A stretch of DNA of 64,000 nucleotides from Saccharothrix violaceirubra (GTDB lineage: Bacteria; Actinomycetota; Actinomycetes; Mycobacteriales; Pseudonocardiaceae). Positions 43,596-52,390 of this stretch are shown here, piece after piece. Under the pieces are notes generated by a model. That model saw only the letters and a program-made list of their open reading frames with translations. It was not told the origin of the DNA and searched no databases. The stretch lies in contig NZ_JACHJS010000001.1 in NCBI RefSeq assembly GCF_014203755.1, positions 3,968,001-4,032,000 on the forward strand, written 5' to 3'. The first letter of the stretch is position 1, and the number at the start of each line of letters is the position of its first letter. Made by a program: the position numbers and the translations under genes.

Positions 43596-44839
43596 CCCCG
43601 CTGCTCATCGCGCTGCGCCGGGGCAGCGCGCCCGTCGCCGTCCCGGTCATGGCACTGCTGGGGTTGTTCGCCGGGACCCGCGAGGACACGATCGTGGACT
43701 GGGGTTGGGCATCGGGGCAACTCCAGCAGCACGGCGTCCTGCTCGTGCCGCTGACCGCCGCGCTCGCGGCCTGGGACGTGTCCCGCGACCGCCGGTCCGG
43801 CTCGCCTGCGCTCACGCGCACCTATCCACGTCCGTCGGTGCGGTGGGTGCTGCTGAACTGCGTCGGTGCGTTCCTCGCGGGGCTCGTCGGCTGGGCGGTC
43901 ACGCTGGGCATGGTGGCGACGAACGTACGCGGCACCGGCGGGCCCTACTGGTCGGTGGTCCTGTTGGGGCCGTTCACCTTCGTCGCGGCCGTGCTGTGCG
44001 GAGCGGTCGCCGGCCGGTACCTGCCCCGGCACCTGGCCGCGCCGCTCACCGCCGTCGCGGTCTGGCTCGGACTGGCGTTCGGGTCGACCAGTGCCGACCC
44101 GGTGCTCGCCCGACTCAGCGGCGTCGACCGGGAGTGCTGCGACGTCGCGTCGCAGCCGGTGGCCGCCACGGTCGCCGGGCAGTGGCTGTGGTTGGCCGCG
44201 TTGGCGGTGGCGGCCCTGGCCGTCCTTCTCACGCCACGCCAAGCGGGTGTGGCGGGTGTGGCCGCGCTGGCGATGGCGGCCGTCGCGGTGGTCACGATCC
44301 GGGGCACCGACGCGCGGCTGACCGAGCCGAGGACGGCGACCGCCGAGTCCTGCGGCACCCGTGCCGAGGTGACCGTGTGCCTGTGGCCCGAGCACGCCGC
44401 GGACGTCGACGCGTGGCTCGCCGCCGCGACCCGGTACCGCAGCCTCTTCGCCGACCTCGGCGACCAACCCCGGCTGTACCTGGAGTACGGCCTGCGCCCG
44501 GCCCAGGACGTGCCGCGCCTGGGCCCCGTGCGACCGGGCATGTCGGAGGACGACCTCGTGACCGCGCTCGCCCGTCGCCTGTTCCCGACACCGCCGGCCT
44601 GCGCGGAGATCGAGGGCGGTTCGAAGCCCTACCCCGCCGCCGACGCCGACGCGTTGCTGAGCGGTTGGCTCGCCCGGCGGATCCGTCCCGGCGCACCCGC
44701 CGACCGCTTCGTGCCGCCCGACCAGGTCGCCCTGCTCGACCGGCTCACCGGCAGCCGGCCCGAGGACCAGCGCCGGTGGTACGCCGACCTCGTCCGCGCG
44801 CACCGCGACTGCACCACCCCGGCACCGGAGTCGCCGTGA
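43592..44839 (+). CDS. ABC-associated membrane protein with extracytoplasmic C-terminal domain
   Basis: A 415-residue protein with about six helices in the first 240 residues (PVAVPVMALLGLF, VRWVLLNCVGAFLAGLVGWAVTLG, VVLLGPFTFVAAVLCGAVAG, WLWLAALAVAALAVLLTP) followed by about 165 soluble residues. That soluble part contains two Cys (AESCGTRAEVTVCLWP) that could form a disulfide outside the cell. It is encoded directly after the ATPase gene and is probably the permease half of the exporter. No named family recognised. Confidence 0.8.
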   Translation: MTPLLIALRRGSAPVAVPVMALLGLFAGTREDTIVDWGWASGQLQQHGVLLVPLTAALAAWDVSRDRRSGSPALTRTYPRPSVRWVLLNCVGAFLAGLVGWAVTLGMVATNVRGTGGPYWSVVLLGPFTFVAAVLCGAVAGRYLPRHLAAPLTAVAVWLGLAFGSTSADPVLARLSGVDRECCDVASQPVAATVAGQWLWLAALAVAALAVLLTPRQAGVAGVAALAMAAVAVVTIRGTDARLTEPRTATAESCGTRAEVTVCLWPEHAADVDAWLAAATRYRSLFADLGDQPRLYLEYGLRPAQDVPRLGPVRPGMSEDDLVTALARRLFPTPPACAEIEGGSKPYPAADADALLSGWLARRIRPGAPADRFVPPDQVALLDRLTGSRPEDQRRWYADLVRAHRDCTTPAPESP

Positions 44840-45411
44840 CGGTCGCGTGGCTGTGGCTGCGCCTGCACCGGTGGCCGACGCTGGTCGCGATCACGGTGGC
44901 GACGGCGGCGGTCACCCTGCTCGTCGGTGACGAACGCGTGCCGCTGCCGTCGTTCGCGGACGTACGCCGACTCGGTGTCCCGTTGGGACACCTCATGCCG
45001 CTGCTCCTGGCGAGCGCGGTCGGCCTGCACAGCCGGGCACCGACGCGACTGTTCCTGGTGACGCCGCGACCGGCTCGCCCGCAGCGGGCGGTCCTGGCCT
45101 GCGTCCTGGTCGCGACCGCGTCCGTCGCGGGGGTGGCGGGGGCCGATGACGCGGTGCCGCGCAACATCCTCGGTCTGAGCGGCCTGGCCCTGGCCACGGC
45201 GGTCGCGGCCGGCGCCACGCGCAGCTGGACGCTGCCCCTGTGCCATGCCATGGCCTGTGTGCTGTTCGGTTCGCGGATCGGGCCGGGCGGACCGCGGTGG
45301 TGGGCGTTCACGATCGCGCCGGCGGGCGACCGCGTCGCCTGGGCCGTGGCACTGGCCTGCGGTGCGGCCGGGACACTGCTGTTCGTGGTGCGCGGACCGC
45401 GCGCCGAGTGA
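44836..45411 (+). CDS. Small polytopic membrane protein, third member of ABC operon
   Basis: A 191-residue hydrophobic protein with about four to five helices (TLVAITVATAAVTLLVG, LMPLLLASAVGL, VLACVLVATASVAGVAG, WAVALACGAAGTLLFVV). The GTG overlaps the previous stop. It resembles a reduced version of the preceding membrane protein and may be a second permease subunit. No known domain. Confidence 0.78.
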   Translation: MTVAWLWLRLHRWPTLVAITVATAAVTLLVGDERVPLPSFADVRRLGVPLGHLMPLLLASAVGLHSRAPTRLFLVTPRPARPQRAVLACVLVATASVAGVAGADDAVPRNILGLSGLALATAVAAGATRSWTLPLCHAMACVLFGSRIGPGGPRWWAFTIAPAGDRVAWAVALACGAAGTLLFVVRGPRAE

Positions 45412-45462
45412 CCCGGTCGTCGCTTCGACGCGGCCGGCGGTGATCTCGTGGTCGACCCCACG

Positions 45463-45492
45463 GCGAGTCGCGTTGACGGAACCGCGACTCGC
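45463..45492. terminator. Hairpin after the three-gene ABC operon
   Basis: GCGAGTCGCG (45463-45472) pairs perfectly with CGCGACTCGC (45483-45492) over a 10-nt loop, 51 bp after the last stop codon of the operon. Confidence 0.75.
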
Positions 45493-45623
45493 GGAACAAT
45501 GCGGTACGGCCATCGGCCGCGACGGGATCACCACCGGACGACCGGTGGAATCCCTCGGTCGACAAGAGAATCGCCGAATACGAGGAATACGAGCAGCGCA
45601 GGACGAACGGGATTGGGTTGTCC

Positions 45624-46502
45624 GTGAACAATGCCCCACTCGACGTCGACCACCTCGCCGACCGCTTCGCCGACGTGGCCGAGTCGATCGCCGAGGGGGT
45701 CGGGGGAACCCCGACGCTCGGCGAGTTCCTGGAGGTCGTCGGCTGGTCGGTGCCCTCGGACCTGCCGTACCCGTTCGAGGTGGCCGCGACCGTCAACGGA
45801 CGTCGGTACGTGCCGGCAGACGCGTCGCGCGTACCGGAGTTGGCCGACGACGTGTTCGCGGACGCCCGGTCGGCGTTGGCCGACCTGCCGGCCGACCCCG
45901 ACGCGGTGGCCGAGGTGTTGACCCTGGTCCTGGCCGCCGGTCGGGTACCGCTGGCCGACCTCGACCCGGCGAGGCTGCGCCGGTTGACCCCGGTGACCAA
46001 GCGGGCCGCCCGGCCGAAACCGGGCGACCTGCTCGCGATCCCGGTGTCGGACGGGTACCGCGTCGCCGTGGTGATCACGCGCAACCGGTTCGGCACGGCG
46101 CTCGGGCTGTTCGACGGGGTGACGTCGGACGGTCGGGCGCACGCCCGGGTCCTGGCCGCACCGCGCCGGTTCCCCGTCTACACCGAGGAAAGCCTGGTCA
46201 AGAGCGGTCGCTGGCGGGTCGTGGGCCACGACGAGGGACTGCTCGCGCTGTTCCCCGACTCCCCCGAGGTCTACCACGAGCCCGGCTCGCCGGTGACCGG
46301 CGAGTTCGGGGCGGCCGAGTCGGCGGACGGCCGACTGCGGCTGGTGGACCGGGACGAGGCCGTGGCCGCGGGGTTGAGCGCCGGTGGCCTGGGTGCCGGG
46401 ACCTACCGGCAGACCATGCCCGGCGCGCGCCTCCAGACCGTGCTCACCGACGAGTCCGCGCTTACCGACGAGTCCGGGCCAACCGACGAGTCCGGGAGCT
46501 GA
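45624..46502 (+). CDS. Hypothetical protein with TDES-repeat tail, possible Imm26-like central part
   Basis: A 292-residue cytoplasmic protein. GTG at 45624 is chosen; a TTG two codons earlier is possible. The N-terminal half is helical and acidic (VDHLADRFADVAESIAEGVG). The middle (AARPKPGDLLAIPVSDGYRVAVVITRNRFGTALGLFDG) resembles the KPGD-x-AIP opening of Imm26-type immunity domains, but this is a pattern match only. The C-terminus ends in three near-identical TDES units encoded by an 18-bp tandem repeat. The last 41 bp overlap the 3' end of the MFS gene on the other strand. Upstream neighbours are the ABC operon; no toxin gene is visible. Confidence 0.72.
   Translation: MNNAPLDVDHLADRFADVAESIAEGVGGTPTLGEFLEVVGWSVPSDLPYPFEVAATVNGRRYVPADASRVPELADDVFADARSALADLPADPDAVAEVLTLVLAAGRVPLADLDPARLRRLTPVTKRAARPKPGDLLAIPVSDGYRVAVVITRNRFGTALGLFDGVTSDGRAHARVLAAPRRFPVYTEESLVKSGRWRVVGHDEGLLALFPDSPEVYHEPGSPVTGEFGAAESADGRLRLVDRDEAVAAGLSAGGLGAGTYRQTMPGARLQTVLTDESALTDESGPTDESGS
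46446..46499. repeat. 18-bp tandem repeat (3 units) shared by two antisense genes
   Basis: Three copies of ACCGACGAGTCCGSGSNN (46446-46463, 46464-46481, 46482-46499). On the plus strand they encode the TDES tail; on the minus strand the first units encode the arginine-rich RTRR end of the MFS protein. Expansion of such repeats would change both proteins at once. Confidence 0.8.
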
Positions 46503-47805
46503 TCCCGAGCGCCACGACCAGGCCGGCCGCCGCGACCGCGAACGTCCACCGCGTGCCGCGGGCCACCTGGTCGGCGAGCGTCACGTCGTGGGCCGTGGCG
46601 GCGAACACCGCGCCCATGACCGACGCACCGGTCGTGAGGCCGAGGTTGCGGGACAGGGTGAGTAGGCCGGACACCACACCGCGCCGAGGTCCGGGGACGT
46701 CGCGCAGCACCGCCGTGTTGTTGGCGGCCTGGAACACCGCGTACCCGGCGGTGATCGTCACCAGCGACGCCACGTAGCCGACGACCCCGGCCCCGACCGG
46801 GAGCAGGGCCAGGGCCGTCGACCCGGCCACCATGGCGACCAGTCCCGCGAGCACGGCCGTCCGCGTGCCGACGCGGTCGGTGAGGCGGCCGGCCGGCACA
46901 CCCGCGAGGGCGGCCACCACCGGTCCGGTCGACATGGCCAGGCCGACCCACGCCGGTGCGAGGCCGAGCGCGGTCCCCAGGTGGAACGGGCCGACGACCA
47001 GCGTCGTCATTACGACCGCCGAGACCACCGCGCCCGACGTCAGACCGGCGGCCAGGCCCGGCTCGCGCAGGCCGGCCAGGGCGACCAGCGGCGCGGCCAC
47101 CCGGTTCTCGACCACGACGAACGCGACCAGGCCGACCGCCGCCACCAGCAGCGACGGGACCTGGTGGCGGTCCAGGGTGACGGCCGAGGTGTAGGCGCCG
47201 AGCGTGACCGCCAGCAGCACCAGGCCCGGGAGGTCGAACCGGGGACGATCCGGCATCGACGGCCGCGGCAGCGTGCGGGCCGCGAGGACGAACCCCACGA
47301 CACCCAACGGCACGATGGCCAGGAACAGCATCCGCCAGCCGAACGCCGAGATCAGCACGCCGCCCAGCGACGGGCCGGCGGCCGTGCCGACGGCCGACAT
47401 CGTGCCGAGCAGTCCCATGGCCCGGCCGGTGCGGTCCGCCGGGACCACCTCGGCGACGAAAGCCATCGTCAACGCCATCATGGCGGCGGCGGCGACGCCC
47501 TGGACCGCCCGTGCGGCGATCAGCCACGGCAGGGTCGGCGCGAGCCCGCACAGCAGCGTGCCCAGCGTGAACACGGCGACGCCCGTCAGCAGGAGTCGGC
47601 GTCGGCCGACCAGGTCGCCCAGGCGGCCCGCGCCGACCACCGCCGTCGTGGTGGCCAGCAGGTAGGCGATCACCACCCACTGCACCGCGTCGAACGACGC
47701 GTCGAACGCGGTGGCCAGCGTCGGCAGGCCGACGTTCGCGATCCCGACCGCGGCGGAGGGCAGGAGCATGGACAGCGACAGCGCCACGAGTGTCGGATTG
47801 CGCAC
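46462..47805 (-). CDS. MFS exporter, DHA2-type (14-TM like)
   Basis: A 447-residue major facilitator protein. Motif A is GRLGDLVGRRRLLLTGVAVFTLG, motif B-like GVAAAAMMALTMAFVAEVVPADRTGRAMG and motif C region AVGTAAGPSLGGVLISAFGWRMLF are clear. The helix pattern is of the EmrB/QacA drug-exporter group, though short. GTG start with GGGAGGT. The C-terminus (SSRTRRLARTRR) is Arg-rich and encoded within the 18-bp repeat. It is divergent from a LysR gene, with an inverted repeat between them, so it is probably induced by an effector of that LysR regulator. Confidence 0.93.
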   Translation of the reverse strand: MRNPTLVALSLSMLLPSAAVGIANVGLPTLATAFDASFDAVQWVVIAYLLATTTAVVGAGRLGDLVGRRRLLLTGVAVFTLGTLLCGLAPTLPWLIAARAVQGVAAAAMMALTMAFVAEVVPADRTGRAMGLLGTMSAVGTAAGPSLGGVLISAFGWRMLFLAIVPLGVVGFVLAARTLPRPSMPDRPRFDLPGLVLLAVTLGAYTSAVTLDRHQVPSLLVAAVGLVAFVVVENRVAAPLVALAGLREPGLAAGLTSGAVVSAVVMTTLVVGPFHLGTALGLAPAWVGLAMSTGPVVAALAGVPAGRLTDRVGTRTAVLAGLVAMVAGSTALALLPVGAGVVGYVASLVTITAGYAVFQAANNTAVLRDVPGPRRGVVSGLLTLSRNLGLTTGASVMGAVFAATAHDVTLADQVARGTRWTFAVAAAGLVVALGISSRTRRLARTRR

Positions 47806-47819
47806 GGCGGACCTCCCGG

Positions 47820-47850
47820 GGATCGGATACCGGGAACGTAGGTCCGATCC
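47820..47850. promoter_or_regulatory. Inverted repeat GGATCGGA-N15-TCCGATCC, likely LysR operator
   Basis: Two perfect 8-bp arms (47820-47827 and 47843-47850) centred 30 bp upstream of the MFS GTG, in the divergent gap with the LysR gene. The spacing is in the range of LysR recognition sites. Confidence 0.62.
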
Positions 47851-47917
47851 GGATGGTCCGGAACGCGCGAAGACCGCAACGCAGCTGTGCGCGCGACGCC
47901 GTGTGACCATGGGCGCC

Positions 47918-48799
47918 ATGGCCCGACCCGATCTGAACCTCCTGGTCACGCTGGACGTCCTGCTCGACGAGGGCAACGTCACGCGGGCCGGCGAACGGCT
48001 GTCGCTCAGCCCGTCCGCGATGAGCCGCGCGCTGGCCCGGCTGCGTCGCGCCACCGGGGACCCGCTGCTCGTGCGGGCCGGGCGCGGGCTGGTGCCCACC
48101 CCCAGGGCGCTCGAACTGCGCGACCGGGTGCGGGAGCTGGTGCGCGGGGCCGAGGAGGTGTTGAGCCCGGCCCGGCCCTCCGAGCCGGCGACGATGACGC
48201 GGACGTTCGTGCTGCGGGGCGGCGACGGGTTCGTGGAGGCGTTCGGGCCCGGTCTGGTCGCCGAGGTGGGGCGGGTGGCGCCGGGGGTGCGGTTGCGGTT
48301 CCTCCGCCGGTCCACAAAGGACTTCGAGCCGTTGCGGGACGACGTCGATCTGGAGATCGCCGTGGTGGAGGACGTTCCGCCGCCGGACGTGGTGGGGCGT
48401 CCGCTGTTCACGGACCGGTTCGTCGGGGTGGTGCGGGAAGAGCACCCGTTGGCATGCCCGGTGACGGTCGAGGGGTACGCCTCGGCCCGGCATGTGCACG
48501 CGTCGCGCCGCGGGAGCGTGGACGGATTGGTGGACTTCGCGTTGCGGCCCACCGGGCACCGGCGGGCGGTGGTGACCGTGGTCGACGGGTTCACCGCGGC
48601 GTTGGCGTTGGCCAGGGCTTCGGACCTGGTGGCGACCGTGCCCGAGCGGCACACCGCACCGGCGCGGGCCGGGATGCGGACGTTCCCGCTGCCGTTCCCG
48701 GCGCCCGAGGTGACGGTGTCGCTGCTGTGGCACGCCCGGGTGGACGTGGACCCCGCGCACCGGTGGTTGCGCGAACTGGTGGCCGACGCCTGCTCGTGA
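47918..48799 (+). CDS. LysR-family regulator
   Basis: A 293-residue regulator. The N-terminal wHTH reads DLNLLVTLDVLLDEGNVTRAGERLSLSPSAMSRALARLRRATGDPLLVRAGRGLVPTPRA, typical of the NodD/LinR-like group (PLLVRAGRG, TPRAL). The effector domain follows (FVLRGGDGFVEAFGPGLVAEV). ATG at 47918 is chosen; another ATG three codons upstream is equally possible. It is divergent from the MFS exporter, its likely target. Its stop abuts the convergent LigD stop with no gap. Confidence 0.92.
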   Translation: MARPDLNLLVTLDVLLDEGNVTRAGERLSLSPSAMSRALARLRRATGDPLLVRAGRGLVPTPRALELRDRVRELVRGAEEVLSPARPSEPATMTRTFVLRGGDGFVEAFGPGLVAEVGRVAPGVRLRFLRRSTKDFEPLRDDVDLEIAVVEDVPPPDVVGRPLFTDRFVGVVREEHPLACPVTVEGYASARHVHASRRGSVDGLVDFALRPTGHRRAVVTVVDGFTAALALARASDLVATVPERHTAPARAGMRTFPLPFPAPEVTVSLLWHARVDVDPAHRWLRELVADACS

Positions 48800-50638
48800 T
48801 CAGGGCAGCGCGGTGCGCCCGGCGACGGCGGCGAACAGGTCGCCGTGCTCCGCGACGCGGTCGAGGACGTCGTCGGCGGTGAACACCAGGTCCTCGGGAT
48901 CGCGGCACGCGTGGACCTCGTCCCAGGTGACCGGGGTCGACGCGGTCGGTTCCGCACGGCCGCGCAGGGAGTAGGGCGCGACCGTGGTCTTGGCCGGGTT
49001 GTTCTGGCTCCAGTCGATGAAGACCTTGCCCTTGCGTTGTGCCTTGGCCATGGTCGCGGTGACCTGTCGCGGTGTCGCGGCGGTGAACTTTCCGGCGATC
49101 GCCTTGGCGTAGGCGGTGGGCGCCATGGGGTCCGCGGTCCTGATGCCCGCGTAGACCTGCAAGCCCTTCGAGCCGGACGTCTTGGCGACGGGGACGAGGC
49201 CGTCCGCCGTCAGCTCGGCGTGCAGTCTTTCGGCGACCCGGCAGCACTCCACGACGGTGGTGTCCGGCCCCGGGTCGAGGTCGAAGACCAGGCGGTCGGG
49301 GAGCCTGACGTCATCGACCGTCCACTGTGGAACATGCAGTTCCAGGGCCGCCAGGTTCGCGGCCCACACCAGGGCGGGCAGACCGTCGACGAGCGCGTGT
49401 TCGACCGTGCCACTGGCATCGCTGGGGAGCACGACGGTGGTCAGCCAGTCCGGTGCGCCTTCACCGGCGTTGCGCTGGAAGAAGTTCTCCCCGCCGACGC
49501 CTTCCGGGAAGCGCAGGAACGTGACCGGACGGCCGCGCAGGTGTGGCAGGAGGAAAGGCGCGACCCGTGAGTAGTAGTCGATCACCTCGCCCTTGGTGAA
49601 GCCGTCGGGGTAGAGGGTCTTGTCCAGGTTGGACAGTTTCAGCGTGCGGTCGCCCACGCGGACCGTGACACGGGTTTCGGCGGGTTTCGACGGCATGATC
49701 ACCTCGTCCGGGGTGCGGTCGTCACGGAGGCCGCGCCACGAGGTCCCGCGCAGTCGGCCGGCTCCCCGCGTGCGGTGGCGGAACCGGACCTCGCCGACCA
49801 GGACCGGCTCGACCCAGCGGGCGCCGCGGTCGGCGGGCGGCACGGGGAACGGTGGCGTGGCGCGTTCCAGCCCGGCCAGGCGGTCCCGCAACCGGGCGCG
49901 TTCCCGGGTGTCGAAGCCGGTGCCCACGTCGCCGACGTGGACCAGGTCGCCGGACGCCGGGTCGTACGCGCCGAGCACCAGGCCGCCCACGACCCCGGCG
50001 AACGACCCCCGACCGGGGTGCCACCCGCACACCACGACCTCGGCCGTCCGCGTGAACGGGTGCTTGCGCCAGTCGTCGGAGCGTTTTCCGGGCAGGTAGC
50101 GGGAATCCCGCCGCTTCGCGACCAGTCCCTCGTACCCCTCGGCCGCCGCGCGGTCCAGCAGGTCCTCGACCGGGCCGGACAGTGCGGGCACCACCGCCAC
50201 CCGGTCGTCGGGCAGCGGCAGGTCCAGGAGCAGTCGGCGACGCTCGTCGTAGGGCAGGTCGAGCGACGACGTGCCGCCGAAGGCGAGGAGGTCGAACGCC
50301 AGGAACCGCACCGGGAACTCCTCGACCGACTTGCCCTTCCGAAAGCGCCCCCGCCGCTCCTGGAGCAGTTCGAAGTCGGCCCGGCCGTCCCGCCAGACGA
50401 CGATCTCCCCGTCGAGGACCAGGTCGCGCCCGACCTCCGCCGCGCCGACCAGGGCGCGGAACTCGCCGGTGAAGTCCAGGCCGTTGCGACTGGTCAGAAC
50501 GGTGTCCCCGCCCACGCCGACCCGCAACGCCGCCCGGTAGCCGTCGAACTTGTACTCGTAGGCCCACGCCTCGCCGACGGGCAACCGCCCACCGTCGTCC
50601 ACGGCGAGCATGGGCGCGACCCACGCGGGCACCGACAT
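48800..50638 (-). CDS. ligD: LigD: ATP-dependent DNA ligase fused to a NHEJ polymerase domain
   Basis: A 612-residue two-domain enzyme. Residues 1-300 are the ligase: nucleotidyl lysine K30 in EYKFDGYRA, then VLDGEIVVW, LAFDLLAFGG, EGLVAKRRDSRYLPGKRSDDW, and the OB-fold (VVGGLVLGAYD, RLAGLERATPPF). Residues about 315-612 are the primase-polymerase: KLSNLDKTLYPDGFTKGEVIDYYS, GENFFQRNAGEGAPDWL, the metal-binding DLDPGPD and KTSGSKGLQVY. The order LIG-POL differs from the mycobacterial POL-PE-LIG, and there is no phosphoesterase domain. Such proteins act with Ku in end joining; no ku gene lies in this window. Confidence 0.95.
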   Translation of the reverse strand: MSVPAWVAPMLAVDDGGRLPVGEAWAYEYKFDGYRAALRVGVGGDTVLTSRNGLDFTGEFRALVGAAEVGRDLVLDGEIVVWRDGRADFELLQERRGRFRKGKSVEEFPVRFLAFDLLAFGGTSSLDLPYDERRRLLLDLPLPDDRVAVVPALSGPVEDLLDRAAAEGYEGLVAKRRDSRYLPGKRSDDWRKHPFTRTAEVVVCGWHPGRGSFAGVVGGLVLGAYDPASGDLVHVGDVGTGFDTRERARLRDRLAGLERATPPFPVPPADRGARWVEPVLVGEVRFRHRTRGAGRLRGTSWRGLRDDRTPDEVIMPSKPAETRVTVRVGDRTLKLSNLDKTLYPDGFTKGEVIDYYSRVAPFLLPHLRGRPVTFLRFPEGVGGENFFQRNAGEGAPDWLTTVVLPSDASGTVEHALVDGLPALVWAANLAALELHVPQWTVDDVRLPDRLVFDLDPGPDTTVVECCRVAERLHAELTADGLVPVAKTSGSKGLQVYAGIRTADPMAPTAYAKAIAGKFTAATPRQVTATMAKAQRKGKVFIDWSQNNPAKTTVAPYSLRGRAEPTASTPVTWDEVHACRDPEDLVFTADDVLDRVAEHGDLFAAVAGRTALP

Positions 50639-50709
50639 GCCACCCTCCGGACCGGACTTTCCCCCTCACCAGGAATCCGAAGGTAACCCGGACCCGGACG
50701 TCACGCCCG

Positions 50710-52326
50710 TCAGGCGACGCCGAGCTGTCGCAGCCCGACTTCGGACTCGACGATCCTCGGCAACAGCTCGGAGAGGTCCGGGCCGTAGGGCAGCCGTTCC
50801 GCCGCGAGGGCGCGGATCAACGCCTTCGCGTCGTAGGCGGGCAAGAGGCCGACCAGGCGGCGGGCCTCGTCGAGGTCGCCGCCCCGCGCGGCGAGGTGCG
50901 CGCGGAACACCGTCACGTACCGGTCGACCGGTGGCGGCAGGTCGGACGGCACGCGGTCGAGCAGGTCGGCGGCGTGGTCCGGTCGGTCGAGGTCCAGCGC
51001 GGCGGCAGCGGCCTCGACCAGCGCGACCGTGGTCGCGGCGGGCACCTCCAGTTCCCCGTACCACTCGGCGGCTTCCTCGGCCGCGTCCAACCGCCCCTGC
51101 GTTTGGCCGAGGTTCTCGCACACGTGGGCGACGTGGCGGGCATGGTCGCCGCGGGCGCCGAACTGCTCACCGCGCGTCTGGTACGAAGGCGGAGTCGCAC
51201 GGCCGATCGCGTCCAAGGCGTCCCGTGCGATCGCGAGCAGCCCCGGCACCTCCTCGGGCGCGAACTGGGGATGGGCACCGGCACTCGCTCCGATCGCGAC
51301 CCCCGCGGCGAGGTTGGGCAGGTGGTAGGTGAAGAAGTACGGCCTGCCCACCATGTCTTCCGCCCAGCGGCCGAGCGCGGCCTCCCGCTCGGCCTCGTCC
51401 GCCCGCAGCAGCCTCTTCAGGTCGGCCAGGTGACGTTTCGAGCGCAGCTCGTGGCGTTCGAGCGGGCTCACGACGACACCCACGAACAGGTACAGCACGG
51501 CGGACCCCAGCCCGAAGTGGGCCGGCTGCGTCAGGCCGACCAACAGGAACGGCAACCACAGCGCCCCTCTGATGGCGGCACTCGCACACGTCGTGCAAAG
51601 TTCCAGGAACCGAACTCTCAGCTTCCTGACAACACGATGCGCCGCGTAGGCGGCCAGGAAGTACACGAGCGGGACCAAGCCCCACGTCGTGATGCCCCAC
51701 CACTCGACCACGCGCGCGCCGATCGGACCGGCGGCGACGGCGAAACCCATCAGGACCAGCCCGATCTCCACGGCGCGCAGCCCATGTCGTCGCCCGCGCA
51801 GCACACCCCACCTGTCGACCTCGTGGTCGAACAGCAGCTTCCCCATCAGCAGCGCGCCGAGCACGCGCGCCACCCACTGCCAGCCGGAGGCGTCCGGCAG
51901 GGGCACCGCGAACACCAGGACCAGGGGAAGCAGACCCAGAGCGCAACCCACGTACCCGAACGCGCGGTTGACCCACGCCGCCGGGCTCCGGCGGCCGGAC
52001 ACCGTCTCCCGCAGGAACCAGCCGACCGCCAACGGCACGACGAACCCGGCGGTCGACACCGGGTCGGACGCCGCGGCGACGGCGATCACCAGGCCGACCG
52101 GGGAAAGCCGCGCCAGACCCAGGACCAGGCCGAGCGCGACGAGGACGCCCGGCGGCAGCCCGCGCAGTTCGTCGCGGAACGCCAGAGCCGGGATCGCGAC
52201 GAGCACGCCGACATACCTGGTTCGTCCGGGGGCGGTGAAATCGACGCATGTGAGGAAGAGCGTCGCCGCGATCAGCAGCGCTGCCGCGACGGGTGTCGGG
52301 GCCGGCGACCCGGCGAGGAATTCCAC
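50710..52326 (-). CDS. Large membrane protein with C-terminal helical (TPR-like) domain, unknown
   Basis: A 538-residue protein. The first half has about eight to ten hydrophobic helices (AAALLIAATLFLTCVDF, VLVALGLVLGLARLSPVGLVIAVAAA, FGYVGCALGLLPLVLVFAVP, WGLVPLVYFLAAYAAH, ALWLPFLLVGLTQPAHFGLGSAVLYLFVGVVV). The second half is soluble and helical, with units such as HVAHVCENLGQTQGRLDAAEEAAEWYGEL and LEVPAATTVALVEAAAAALDLDRPDHAADLLDRVPSDL that look TPR-like. GTG start. No family recognised. It may be a membrane scaffold or sensor; no partner is adjacent. Confidence 0.75.
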   Translation of the reverse strand: MEFLAGSPAPTPVAAALLIAATLFLTCVDFTAPGRTRYVGVLVAIPALAFRDELRGLPPGVLVALGLVLGLARLSPVGLVIAVAAASDPVSTAGFVVPLAVGWFLRETVSGRRSPAAWVNRAFGYVGCALGLLPLVLVFAVPLPDASGWQWVARVLGALLMGKLLFDHEVDRWGVLRGRRHGLRAVEIGLVLMGFAVAAGPIGARVVEWWGITTWGLVPLVYFLAAYAAHRVVRKLRVRFLELCTTCASAAIRGALWLPFLLVGLTQPAHFGLGSAVLYLFVGVVVSPLERHELRSKRHLADLKRLLRADEAEREAALGRWAEDMVGRPYFFTYHLPNLAAGVAIGASAGAHPQFAPEEVPGLLAIARDALDAIGRATPPSYQTRGEQFGARGDHARHVAHVCENLGQTQGRLDAAEEAAEWYGELEVPAATTVALVEAAAAALDLDRPDHAADLLDRVPSDLPPPVDRYVTVFRAHLAARGGDLDEARRLVGLLPAYDAKALIRALAAERLPYGPDLSELLPRIVESEVGLRQLGVA

Positions 52327-52390
52327 AATCCGATCTCGACGGAACCGGCCCCGCTGTTACACGGCGTCACCCGTACATCGCAACGCGTGG

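Noticed and set aside
45624..46502. Toxin-antitoxin or polymorphic-toxin immunity module from the Imm26-like segment
   Set aside because: The likeness is limited to a short KPGD-AIP pattern and no toxin gene is adjacent.
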